Of a stretch of DNA of 62,000 bases, positions 33,901 through 62,000 are shown piece by piece (position 1 is the stretch's first letter; the number at the start of each line of letters is the position of its first letter). This stretch comes from Phoronis australis. Taxonomy: Eukaryota; Phoronida; Phoronidae. The position numbers and the translations under genes are program-made. The notes beneath the pieces were generated by a model. It was not told the origin of the DNA. It saw only the letters and a program-made list of their open reading frames with translations, and made no database searches. The stretch spans positions 117,032 to 179,031 of the forward strand of contig NMRA01000357.1 of NCBI GenBank assembly GCA_002633005.1. The letters run 5' to 3'.

Positions 33901-36900
33901 TATTCAAGTCTGGACCTCACTAGTGAAGTGGGCCAAGGCTTTTGTACATGTAGACTATTGCATTTAGAAACGTTGATATCCATTTACCAAGATTTTCCCA
34001 AGAGGCTTAGCAACTAATCGACGTAGGGAGTTTATTTAGTCTTGTTGAAATATTTGGCAATGGGGGAGAAGCAATAGGTCTACAGAGGACTGCATCAACT
34101 GCAGACGAAAGAATGCAGTCAGGAAGGCCGTTAACATGAAGTATGAAGAGCGCAGGACCAAGTCCCAGGACAGAGCCTGGCGCACCCCTGACTGAACCAC
34201 AGGCGTCCTCAGCTTCTGATTGTCCCCAATACACTGTGCATATAATACTACAGGTACGAGGTATGACACTCGGGACTAGAAATTCCACGGGTGCTTCGAT
34301 TCAGCCGTTCGTATCAAACACATAACTCGATAAATTTACACAAAACAGGGGTTCAACTGTTATATTTTAGGTAGTATGAGGCATAGAACTCTCAGCTCAT
34401 GATAAGAACTACACCTATTCCAATATGGCGGCTTGCGTTACAACCTTTCTACAACTCTCGTCTAAGTATCGTACATGCGAGACTAACAAAAGGCATACAA
34501 GCATCACACTCCTCCCTCCTAGCTGAAGAAACGGTGTGCCAGCTAAAATAAGAAACTACTTCAACATTAGCTTATAAGAAAGTACATCATCAAATAACCA
34601 GTAAAAAAGTACGTTAAGCAAGAGTCTTTACTTAGAGTTCTTAGGTGAATAACTCATAGTTACTATTACTACTAGTAAATACCTTAACTACAGTCGCAAA
34701 TCCAAATCAACACAAATACGGACAGCGGAACAATATAGATTTAACATGTTGACTCAGAAGGAAGGACAATCGGTCGTAGACTTTGTCAGAGTACAAAGCA
34801 AAAGTGTATGCCTTTTGTTAGCCTTGGCGCAAAGCTGTATACTAAATATACAATAAAATCTGACAAAAAATTAGTGTCATTAAAAACTACAGTCTTCCTT
34901 GAGTAAACTAAATACCGGTATACAGTTTTGTACCGATGTGGGTAAAAAAGTGGTAAGATAAAATCTGACAAAAAATTAGAGTCATTAAAAACTACAGTCT
35001 TCCTTGAGTAAACTAAATACCGGTATATACAGTTTTGTACCGATGTGGGTAAAAAAGTGGTAAGATAAAATCTGACAAAAAATTAGAGTCATTAAAAACT
35101 ACAGTCTTCCTTGAGTAAACTAAATACCGGTATACAGTTTTGTACCGATGTGGGTAAAAAAGTGGTAAGATAAAATCTGACAAAAAATTAGTGACATTAA
35201 AAACTAGTCTTCCTTGAGTAAACTAAATACCGGTATACAGTTTTGTCCCGATGTGGGTAAAAAAGTGGTAAGATAAAATCTGACAAAAAAATAGTGTCAT
35301 TAAAAACTACGTCTTCCTTAAGTAAACTAAATTATTTAACAGTGTTGGAAAAAATGGCGTTCTACCGTTATTCTGCGGCTAAAGTTGTGGAGCGATCTTT
35401 AGCGATCTGGCTTTCGGCGCCATGAAATATCGCATCACCTATTGGCCAGTTTCTTTTTTTTGCCGATTCTTCAATCAACTGATGTTCTTTCACGAGGTTG
35501 CGTACACGTCACAACAAATTATTGGAGCTGGTTTCACTTCATTACAAGTTTTTAGAATTTTGATATCGAAAAACTGAATGTCACAACAAATTTTGCTGCT
35601 GCGAAGTTGTCGCAAAAATTTAGGAAATGGCGTGTGCACGTGACATGAGCGTACTGTTTTCAAAGGAAGACATACTTTTCATTGCTAGAAAAGGCAGAGA
35701 GTTACGCAAGAAAATGACGTTTATTGCATTAGTATTTTTCACTTAAACGGCTGTAACGGACAAGGTGAGTGTTGGTTGATTCCCAGATTTTGCATGCACC
35801 CCGTTCGGTCTTTAGCTTTCCATGTTGATACAAGTTTCAGGGCGAGGTGACGAGCAGAACTACCCTGGCCGTGTGCAATTTTGGGGTCTATGGAAGAAAT
35901 ACACACAGTGGTATACTCGGAAACCCAATGGTCGTCCGCCTAAGCATAAAACCGGCTTGTTGTCGTAATCACCCAATTATTCCACTTCAAAGTTATGCTC
36001 TGAATAGGATTTGATTTAACTCTTACAAATATATAGTATTCGTTGATTCAAACGTTTTCTTTTACTTAAGCCGAGTTGTTCAACTGTGCATTGCTTTTCG
36101 GCAGCCATTTTATAATGACTCCAATGGTCGTCATATGCTGCCGCCTTTTGAATAAACAGGAAACCACACAGAAAAAGGCCAAGAAAATAGTGGAAAGTGG
36201 TTTACAGCAACTCCACTTCAACCACAAACCGTTTTATTAGTATGATATCGATTTTTAAATCGATTAAAATTGATTTAGAATTTCAGTTCTGGAAAATAAA
36301 TCGCAATTGTTTTATTCCAGATAGACCTTACTTATTTTGTATTTGTGACCTCTTTAATTGACTTTTTGCTCATGTTGTTCTTAACACCACTTATCTCTGC
36401 TGTCCTTCTTTTTCTTTTCAGTTTCTCTTCATTCTCTGTTAACACCTTGTCAGCCAAAACAGAACTGTAACCCTTTGAGACTTGGTCGGAGAAAGTTGAT
36501 CATTGAACCTTGATACAATTGTTGTAATAAATTACCCATAATTGTATTGTTTGATTTTTTCTCATCTTTAACAGGCTTCTGCATTCATAAATAAATAAAT
36601 AAATACCCAAGTTGCATTTAAATTTCATTGCTCAATCTCTTCTTTTATTTTTGATTATGTCATGCTGTGTTGTATGTAACAATTGCAATATAGTGAAATA
36701 AAGTCAATGTTTTACTTTATTGGTGGCCATTCTCTATCAATTCAAGTATTTTAATTTTCTTCAAATAAATTCAAAATGCTTTAACCAAAAAATTCAACAT
36801 AAATGTTGAGCTCAGTACTTTGTGTAGCAATAAAAAAACAGGTGAACAATATTTTGATGACCAAGGCTTTGGCCAAAACTGTTAAGCATGTAGCCTTATG

Positions 36901-37416
36901 TTAGTCTCGTATGTACAATACTTAGAAAAGGCATACAAACATCACATCAACAAACCATGAGCAATTGTTCTTTCTTATAATACCATTCAATGGTGTCCAG
37001 CTGCATGCGCCTGCGAGTTCCCAAGAAATGCGCAGTCAAACCACAAAAATGTTCCCAAAAAGCCCAAACACACCTCGCACTTTGACGGTTCGAGGTCAAG
37101 GACGGTACGGAGTGTCATACCTTGTAGTATTACATGTAGCATTATATGTAGTGTATTGGGGACGATCAGAAGCTGAGGACGCCTGTGGTCTGGGGCCGAA
37201 TTTGAGATCTCGCCATCGACGCCGACGACTCTGTCACAAGTTAAAATTCTATACACGCAAATTAATAACACAAAATTGCCGTCTGTGTTCATATTGAGTA
37301 CTTACAAACACTTGGAAGGTTTCCTGTCGCATTCCCACAACAAAGCAGCCGGCGCTCTTCCATTTCATTGATGAAGGTCCACGAACAGGAAGAAGAAAAC
37401 GCACGGCAGCGGCCAT
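30034..37416 (-). CDS. CCDC51: CCDC51 / MITOK, mitochondrial K(ATP) channel pore subunit
   Basis: Three exons join in phase 0 to give 380 residues (human 411). In mammals CCDC51 sits in the inner mitochondrial membrane and forms an ATP-sensitive K+ channel with ABCB8. Visible parts: an Arg-containing N terminus starting MAAAVRFLLPVRG (import signal); the family signature YEDFVGLTEVKEAQ; a coiled coil over the next ~100 residues; the strongly conserved SLSAAVRESHEKERTRTERT; a first membrane helix (SIIGSVVGAVIGITG); a Gln/Asn-rich loop; and a second membrane helix near the end (YGVLAVSLPIIYHLF). It matches human CCDC51 along nearly its whole length, including the last LFK motif. The start is the first ATG of the exon at 37416 that gives an import signal; a longer frame opens 48 bp upstream. 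Confidence 0.93.
31148..31250. repeat. ~52-bp tandem duplication in CCDC51 intron
   Basis: Two head-to-tail units share ACCTTCATTAGAGTTTAAA and TATCAATAATCAGTTTAG with one or two changes. Confidence 0.85.
32290..32830. repeat. CTAGTGGC-family repeats in CCDC51 intron
   Basis: Carries GCCCACATATTTTTATGTGGG, the TGTATCTCC..AACTC phrase and a TCAGTGGCAATTTTAG variant. These are diverged copies of the family clustered at 13540-15110. Confidence 0.7.
33437..33586 (-). CDS. CCDC51: CCDC51 exon 2: family signature
   Basis: Exactly 50 codons, phase 0 at both ends (acceptor CTGTTTCAG, donor TTCAG|GTAGAA). It encodes WLQTYEDFVGLTEVKEAQ, the best-conserved N-terminal block of CCDC51. Confidence 0.93.
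34150..34290. repeat. Dispersed repeat shared with 37080-37190 and 23870
   Basis: Contains GGCGTCCTCAGCTTCTGAT, CCCCAATACACTG and TAATACTACA. The complement of this order is found at about 37085-37190, and a scrap at about 23875-23935. Confidence 0.65.
34817..35925. repeat. Dispersed repeat, copy 2, with internal satellite
   Basis: Homologous to 22185-22797. The left third carries a tandem array of about 4.5 units of 103-107 bp (unit starts near 34861, 34966, 35073, 35178 and 35281), each with TGACAAAAAATTAG, CTTCCTTGAGTAAACTAAA, TACCGGTAT and CGATGTGGGTAAAAAAGTGG. The remaining ~590 bp match copy 1 without amplification. Confidence 0.9.
35930..37305. other. Rest of CCDC51 intron 1
   Basis: AT-rich, with an AATAAATAAATAAATA run near 36590 and no exon of matching phase. 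Confidence 0.5.
37306..37416 (-). CDS. CCDC51: CCDC51 exon 1: start codon and import signal
   Basis: 37 codons from ATG (37414-37416) to the TTT|GTAAGT donor. The product begins MAAAVRFLLPVRG and has no acidic residue in its first 25 positions, as expected for a mitochondrial presequence. It joins exon 2 in phase 0. Assignment rests on phase, distance and signal type, because the presequence is not conserved. Confidence 0.7.
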
Positions 37417-40074
37417 GACGGTAAAAATAAAAATAGCACAACTCCCGAAGAGGTTACATTTCAATGTTCTTGATAACTAATCCAAAGCTCTTTCTTGAGC
37501 TATGCATTTTTCAAGAAATAATCAAGTTAGCTGAATGGTGCATTTTAATGCAATAAAAGACGTAGAGCTCGTCTTTTAGTCTGTTTTATAGAACAATTGA
37601 AGACCATTAAAAATGACTGTTCTGACACCTGGCGGTGGAATTGAATAGATTTGGTGTGCATCATGCTGTGCGACGACTGAAGGCTGCTCAGTGAATTAAC
37701 TTGTAAGATCGCGTATGCGTGAACTTTCAGTTACTAAAATATTCATTGAAAAGTTTAAAATCACTAATTACATATCAAAAACACAAAAAAATAAAAACAC
37801 CCCCAGTAATCAATTAGCTGTGAAATTAGCTCGATCAAAACCGACAGCTGCAAAACTGGGACGCGGAACTTAAACCGCCGGGGTACCGCGGGGTAGCCTA
37901 ACGTCGGTCACGACTATATACTCGAAAGCCAGACAGTGCGTGACTCGTAGTCCACCATATTGACGATGAACGCTATGTAAACAAAAGCACGATGGGATTT
38001 TGAAATATTGGTGACTAAAGCAACTTATGTAAACCTGTGACCCAGGCACGCATTGCTACTGCGGCATGTTGTATTCTCCGTACTTAATTATAACAGCTAC
38101 CATTCAGTAAAAGCAAAATTCCTAAATGCTTTGGTTGAAGTTCTCACGGAGTTGCTCACCTAGGGCTTGGGAGGTTTCAGTTGCCCACTCAGTCAAAAAG
38201 ACAATGTATAAATTAAGTTTCATAGAAACTGATATAAAGGGAAACACTTGAATACTAACTAGAAAAAAACAGAAACCCGTGAAAATAGATGAGCACAAGG
38301 CAAACAGCAGTCCGACGTGTGCATGCAGTACGTAGTGTCAAGTTGTATGCAATTTGACCAATTGTACATGTTTGTATACATGTGCATTCGCCATGGGAGC
38401 AAAATTTTGCAAAACGATAGAGTTATAGAAACTGATATGTTAAGATATGAGCATTTCAATGAAAAAAGAAGAATGCACAAATGACACCTGACACTCTGTA
38501 GGCCTGGTGGTTGAAACACGCACACATATATACATCGGTTAGCCGCGTGTGCCCGTGTGAATTAACCGCTGACTTGAGTCGGCTTGAGCGGCTGAAGCCG
38601 GAGGTCAAAGTATGCATTTTGCACAGTCCCAATTTCTCGAGAGGTGATTGGAATTGTCTACTTCTGCCGGTGATTCAAACGGTTACTATGGACATGCGAA
38701 GCCAAATTCGCCAATTCCCTCAGTGTGTTGACTTGTCATCGTAGTTCATGATAGCATAACTAGTTGCATGGCTGCCTCCACTCTCATCACAGTTCGCGGT
38801 AGTGGTTCTCACTCAAGTGTCTCATTTTTGTCTACTGTTGGTACACCCCCCTCTCATTTTTCAGCCCGGTGGCAATGAGGCACTGCTAATTGAGAGATTA
38901 GGCCTACATCAGTACACCCGGATTTTGGGGTAGGAACAGGCCCCCCCCCCCGTTTATATACAACCAAAACAATAAAAGGCCGTCAGCATGCCGTTTTAGG
39001 GCTTACGCGAACCTTTTCTTCGACAATTGTGGCTGGGACGACACTGGAATTTCGACTCAGGTTGATGCAATTGTTTCTTGGATAACTACGTGAGCAAAAT
39101 GTCGTTAAAATATCTTCGCTGTACTTATCATTGCACATTGCTGTCTCAGCTTATAACGAACAGTTATAAATAAAATTTGGAAATATAGTTTATCCCACAT
39201 ACATAGAAATACTACTGCCATATCCCATCGAGAATTCGTTTCATCTGAGACATTCCCGGATGAAATGAATTCGAGATAGGATGACGTTGTTTTTATTAAC
39301 ATGCGCTGCTTCTTGCTATCATGGAGATCTTTCGGAAAATGACATTGCAGCCAAAACATCAAGCAATTATGATGCATTATTAAGTAAACAACACACGCAG
39401 GAAATAGTTATTCGGTTATGACGGCGTTTGAGGCTTTGTTTATTAGAATGAGAAAAAGATACCGATAGTTATTTCTTTAAAGAATTCAATTGAAAGTCAT
39501 GGAGTAGTTTACCTGCGTTGACCAGCAACACATAAATGTCGCGTTGCGTTTGCCTTGTAAGTCTTTTGCATTCGAAATTGAAATGTTATCGCAACCTGAG
39601 AACACTTGAATTTTTGTGTTTGCATTTGCATTGTGGTTACTGCGCCTAACAAGTACAACCGACATGGCAATTGCAAGCAGATCGTGGGATTTTGTAGAAA
39701 CTATAATTCATATCAAAACCTTTTGTTTGAGATATTAATAATTTTGACCATGGCGTGCATTACTGAGGTTGACAACATGTTTAAATTGTCGCTCTAGATA
39801 ATTGTTTGGACTACAATACCTGTTTTAGTCATTTCTTTCACCAATCCGTGTTCTTACCTCACTAATCATATTTACTGAAACCCAACCCCCGGTCTCATTT
39901 ATTTGTAAACATGACATCACCTGTCCGTTACAGAGATTAGAGGTGATTGGGGCAGATCGTTGTTGTTCGAGACCAGGCTTGCCAAGTGGACTTGTCACGG
40001 CGTACTATTTTATTCGCCGTGTATGCGCCGAAACACTGCCAAATTTCCAATCTTCCCTAGCCCATAAACCATTT
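37417..40074. other. Intergenic: CCDC51 upstream side
   Basis: No gene recognised. It should contain the CCDC51 promoter just right of 37416 and the 3' end of the DSL gene at the far side. A 12-base C run lies at 38940. Confidence 0.5.
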
Positions 40075-40080
40075 TTTATT
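40075..40080 (-). terminator. Polyadenylation signal of the DSL gene
   Basis: AATAAA on the minus strand (TTTATT as written), about 180 bp after the stop codon at 40259. Confidence 0.55.
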
Positions 40081-40258
40081 TGAATACGGAACAAGATGGT
40101 GAACCCTATTTCATGAATCAAAATGATCCAGCCACTGCCGAAGGAAGTCTTATAACCGCTTTAAAATTGTATTTTTCATAAAATAAAACATACAATCACA
40201 GTATGTACAAATCCAGAAACAACAGGGCATTATATGACCGCTAAAACAACCTCACAAG

Positions 40259-57801
<17,543 letters not shown>

Positions 57802-59399
57802 CTGTAAAAGCATTAAAAAATGCTGTGAAAAATAGATATAACATTTCCTGTTTCGGGAATAAGCTACTCAATATAAACAATTTTACTAGCAAATTATATC
57901 TGAAAAGTCCCCAGGAAACCGGCGAGATGTTCAGTGTTTGGAATCTCGTAGTTAGACAATGTTTCTCCACATCAAGCGGGAAAACCAGTGTCACCATCCG
58001 GCTTTGATATCATGAATGTTCATCTGAGCTTCTTGTGTTGAACAGGGAAATTATTGCATTAGAGATGTCTTCACGACAATAAAATATTTGCAACAATGAA
58101 CTGAAATGTCAAGGACAGAAACTGGTAATTTAATTTTAACGTGTTTGGTCCCGTGAAAACTGTGAAGCATCCCTTTTTCGCGGAAAAACTGCAATAAAAC
58201 CTACAACAGTGGCACGATATAGGGTATTGTGAAAACTCGCATTTTAAAATGTCTCGATTATTGAGGGTGAAATTCGTTTCGTGACCAAAACCCGCCGAAA
58301 CCTCCTAATCATGCCCGGAGAAACAAAAGTCCGCAAACCTCAAATCTGTCCTGGCTCCGCTCAGCCAAAGAGAACGTACCCGTGCGCCCCCTGTCTTCCA
58401 CTGGCCAGGCTCCGACCCGACGGCTTCCGTGATTCCGCACTGCGTTGCCGATAGTCATATTCGCATTTCTTTGTACTCGCAAAATTTTTCAGCCCAACGT
58501 TTCTGAAAGCGACACAAATGGCCAATAATCGACACATTTCTTGGGACTTACAAAATTTTGCACATACGCAGGGACAGACCGGCCTGCAGCGCCCGGCCTG
58601 GCGCCACCGCAGACCAGCAACCTGCCGGACTTGACCCCGTGGACCGCCGTCTGTGGAGTTTTCAAAGAGTACCCGGGACACGACTAGGGACTGTATCCCG
58701 GCCTGCCGATAGCAAAACGTTCAGTTGGGTTTGTATTTGTTGAAAACAATTTTTAGTCAATGTGAGTTTACATTAATGTTATTCATTCAGGGTACCCGTG
58801 GCGTTTTGGGCGTGACATCGAACATAAGACTGAATCCGGCGATTAACGAAAGAAAAATTAAGATATCAGGCCTTTGAACACCAGTGTAGTCTAGACTGCA
58901 AGAGTTAGAGAGTAATGAAAGCGTCCGAAAACCGCGGCCTTTCGTCACAAAACCTACATTGATTTTTTACAATTTACTGCTCTGAAATTGATTACAAAGT
59001 GTTCCTTAGTTCAAATAAATTTGTCTTTCACTGCGCTTGGAAACTTAGAACTGACAGTTCGCTATATCTCGAGACCGGTTTCTACAAGATTACTCAGTCG
59101 CGATTGTCATTTTAATCGCTGCGAATAGTCTCGAGCAATAACAGATTGTGAGTTCTTTGCAAGACAAAGACCACTTTTTATCTAAGTAAGGAACAGATTT
59201 ACAGCTGCAAGTTTGAGTGGCCTAAATCAAAATTTAAATTCTTCGACGGAACGCAGGTTTAGCTGCTGACTCCGGGCACTAAAATAGTCCGGGAGCCAAA
59301 TGCTGATTTTTTACTTTACCTGGTTTTGCCAGATAAAGTTTTTTTCTTTGCTGTTTCATGTAGCCTAGGGTTTGGTAATCAGAAATCAGGCGAGTGACC
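57802..59399. other. Upstream part of DSL gene, no exon recognised
   Basis: The signal-peptide exon should lie here or beyond the window. No minus-strand ATG followed by a hydrophobic stretch and a phase-0 donor could be supported. 58320-58720 is noticeably richer in G, C and CpG than its surroundings. Confidence 0.5.
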
Positions 59400-60140
59400 A
59401 TTCCCAAACCTTGAGCATTTTTAAATATGCAAATTAAGGTCGTCATTATGCAAAATTCTATTTTTGCCTATAATTTCCTTACCAAGCACTGCAGGCAGAT
59501 TATTTTGACGTTTTACCCAAGTTTCCATGGTCAGTGAATTTAATGGAGCAAGTTTGTTGGTAAAAACATGGTTAATTTGCATAATTTATGCAAATTAAGA
59601 CCCACATTATGCAAAATTCTATATTTGCTTATAATTTCCTTACCAAGCAGGGCAGGCAGGTTATTTTGATCACCCTTGTTTCCATGGTCAATGAATTTTA
59701 TAGTGAAAGTTTTTGGGTGGATACATCGCCAATTTGCAAAATTTATGCAAATTAAGGCCGCCATTATTCAAAATTTTACTTGTTCTAATAGCTATGGTAC
59801 CAATCATCACAGGTGAATTATCATATTTGCACCTATATTTCTATGGTCAATTAGCTCAATGAAATCAGTTTGCATGTTGTTGCATGATAAATTTGCATAA
59901 TTAATGCAAATTAAGGCCACCATTATTCAAAGTTATTTGTTGCTTAAATCTCCCTTACCAACACTGCAGACAGGTTACTTTAATGTTTTCACCCATGCTT
60001 CCATGGTCAGTGAATTTAATGGACCTCGTTTGCTGGTGGATACATCGTGAATTTGCTTAATATATGCATAATATATGCAAATTAAGGCCGCTATTATTCA
60101 AAATTCTACTTTTGCTTATAGCTGAAGTACCAGGCGCCCC
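59400..60140. repeat. ~160-bp satellite, ~4.5 units, with ATGCAAAT octamers
   Basis: Units repeat every 157-171 bp (ATGCAAAT at 59427, 59588, 59745, 59904 and 60075). Each also has TCCATGGTCA, a TTGCATAATTTATGCAAAT-like inverted octamer pair and a CCTTACCA block. Units are diverged. Confidence 0.9.
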
Positions 60141-60317
60141 AAGTAAACTATTTTATCGTAATCTATTTTGCCCGGGGTACGCCACGAGCTATGTTGCAGA
60201 GTAAAATTTGAAATGTTTTTGCTGTTTGTATGATAGTTTTATTGTCTAAATAGTTAAAAAGCTATAGAAGACACAGTATTGATTTTAGGGTCTTCTCAAA
60301 AGTTTTTGTCAAGTAAC

Positions 60318-61684
60318 TACCGTAAACGTTCGGGTTAACGCCCTGGGCGGTTAAATTGGCAAACCCAAAAAATCGGGGGGGGGGGCGGTTAACCAGACAT
60401 GGGCGCTTAAACGTGAAATTTCAAGAAATCCAGGGTGGGCGGTTAACCGAACATGGGCGCTTATTACGACAGGCAACCGCCCTGGGCGGTTAATCTTACC
60501 TCGTGATCTAAGTCCCCACACCATACACGCACTCGGAACGCGTANTACGTGTGAGTCGCCTGTCAATCACATGTTGGTGTCAAGGTAACATGCTCTCCAA
60601 AGTGTGGGAACTTGCGCACGTGCACCACTACAAAGTCACCAAAGAGAATAGCGACAGTCCTAAGTATCAAAAACGGGCGTGACTATGTATTTTTAAGCTG
60701 TTGCTACAAAAGACCCAATTCTTTACGATGTTCCACCATTGCCAATGTTCCCCAAAACTGCGATGTCAATTCAATTCCGATATTTCCCGGCTCGATGTTC
60801 CCTAAGCCCATGCCCGTAGCTAGCTGCGTGCATCTCCTACCCACTATCGCCAATTTTCAGTCAGTCTACGTCGTAGATATTTCAGACTCGAATGGTAAGA
60901 ATTTTTGTTCAGGCTGAAACTGGCCAATGTATAAACAAAATCATTCTGGATGGCTAAAAAGGGATGTGGAAACGATAATTCACCCAGTCAAGCTTACGTG
61001 GGGACTGACGCAAGAAATAGTAAACAGCCAACGACATTAGTTAAATCTGCTAACGCCAGTTTGACTGAGATGCAATACGCGAAAAACAAAATTTGACTAG
61101 CAGTTTTTTATTACCTCAAGATCATACACAAACATACATTATTGTCAACCTTTGAATTCAGAAATCGATAGCCAGCAACGAAATCGGTAACCCAGTAAGA
61201 CACTTGTACTGTCCCTTCGGTCGCCACACATCCTCTGTAACCCGGCAGTTACATTCATCAAAATATTGAGAATTTGACATCTTTGCGTGAGTTGTGAGAT
61301 TTGTAAAAAATACGAGAGCTTCCCACCTTAATAGAATTTGGAGGGTTGGCAAAACCATTGTCACATTTCTCTGGCCTGATTTTTTCGAATATGTTTTATC
61401 TTGTGCACTACAGAAACTCAGCGCGGCAGACGAAATCGCTGAAAGCGGAGGTTTTGACGCCGGCGGCGTTCTTAAACATGGGAAGAAAATAAAGTGACAA
61501 AAACGTTCAAGTATTATATTTTGAAGTGAGTCCATGACCCAAAATAATAACTCGTTACTTGAATTGTAATTGTAAATCGCAGGGGGGCGCTTAACCGAGC
61601 AGTGGGCGGTTAAATCGAAAATCCACCTAAAGTAAGGGGCGGGCGGTTAACTGAGCATGGGCGTTAACTCGAACGTTTACGGTA
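60318..61684. mobile_element. 1,367-bp element with TACCGTAA-type TIRs
   Basis: The left end TACCGTAAACGTTCGGGTTA and right end (complement AACGTTTACGGTA) match the ends of the 163-bp MITE at 55080. The flanks are AGTAAC and AGTAAT, a possible target duplication. The inner 1.1 kb is not present in the small MITE. It includes the unresolved base at 60544 and a 125-codon minus-strand frame (61158-61535) with no domain I recognise. Confidence 0.65.
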
Positions 61685-62000
61685 AGTAATTTGCCTGTGG
61701 TGATGACCCGTGACTGGTGTATGGGCTAACATTTGTCCAGTTTTATGAGAGCTGAAATTACATTGGAAAAAAAAATATCGTTTTCGTTGTTTTAACTTAT
61801 AGACTCTGATATACCTCTTAAAAAGTTTTAATTTTTGTCCATCGTCTGAAGAGATGCCATGTTCACTTTCTATTAAGTGAGGTATTAGATACATATGTAT
61901 GAGCTGATATTATCCACCTTAAGTAGCATGTAGGTAGATGTTTAAACGGAATTAATGCCATGATCTGTACTAACCATCTTTTTGATAAAAGAACAAAGAT
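61685..62000. other. Window end, nothing recognised
   Basis: AT-rich sequence without a supportable feature. Confidence 0.5.

Noticed and set aside
61158-61535. 125-codon minus-strand open frame as a gene end
   Set aside because: It has an AATAAA downstream and a Cys-containing C terminus, but no recognisable domain or splice acceptor, and it lies inside a probable transposable element.

Overview
This window is nuclear DNA from an intron-rich animal. It shows spliced genes with GT-AG introns of about 0.2 to 5 kb, metazoan-only gene families, many short inverted-repeat transposons and one unresolved base (position 60544), as in a draft assembly. An invertebrate deuterostome (hemichordate, cephalochordate or echinoderm) is my best guess from gene content and protein similarity to vertebrates. 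That is an inference; another marine invertebrate is not excluded.

Layout. (1) 1-18400, plus strand: nucleolin, with 13 exons recovered in a continuous reading frame (600 residues): acidic N-terminal stretches, three RRMs, an RGG box and a basic tail. The exon carrying the start codon was not found. Its introns are packed with minisatellites, foldback and terminal-inverted-repeat (TIR) elements, and a repeat family marked by CTAGTGGC. (2) 18400-26265: no gene recognised; repeats including an ~870-bp imperfect palindrome. (3) 26350-28023, plus strand: an intact, intronless coding sequence for the protein-only mitochondrial RNase P nuclease (PRORP/MRPP3). (4) 30034-37416, minus strand: CCDC51 (MITOK, the pore subunit of the mitochondrial ATP-sensitive K+ channel) in three exons. 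(5) 40259-57801, minus strand: a large type-I membrane protein in at least 15 exons. An MNNL-like N-terminal module and a six-cysteine DSL domain are followed by 32 EGF repeats, a juxtamembrane domain that loosely resembles that of Jagged, one transmembrane helix and a short tail. All 15 exon phases join without a break (1,696 residues). I read it as a divergent Notch ligand. (6) 57802-62000: no convincing exon; a ~160-bp satellite carrying ATGCAAAT octamers and a 1.37-kb TIR element.

The genes do not form one pathway. Nucleolin acts in ribosome production, PRORP in mitochondrial tRNA 5' processing, CCDC51 in mitochondrial K+ flux, and the DSL protein probably in cell-cell signalling. PRORP and CCDC51 are both nuclear genes for mitochondrial proteins and converge tail to tail, which may be chance.

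The most interesting items are the DSL ligand itself (19 EGF repeats in one 2.1-kb exon, O-glucose sites kept but O-fucose sites largely lost, one repeat missing exactly one disulfide pair, no DOS motif), a TIR element that sits between two copies of the splice acceptor of its last extracellular exon, and the intronless PRORP gene. I see no CRISPR, operon or other prokaryotic-type system.
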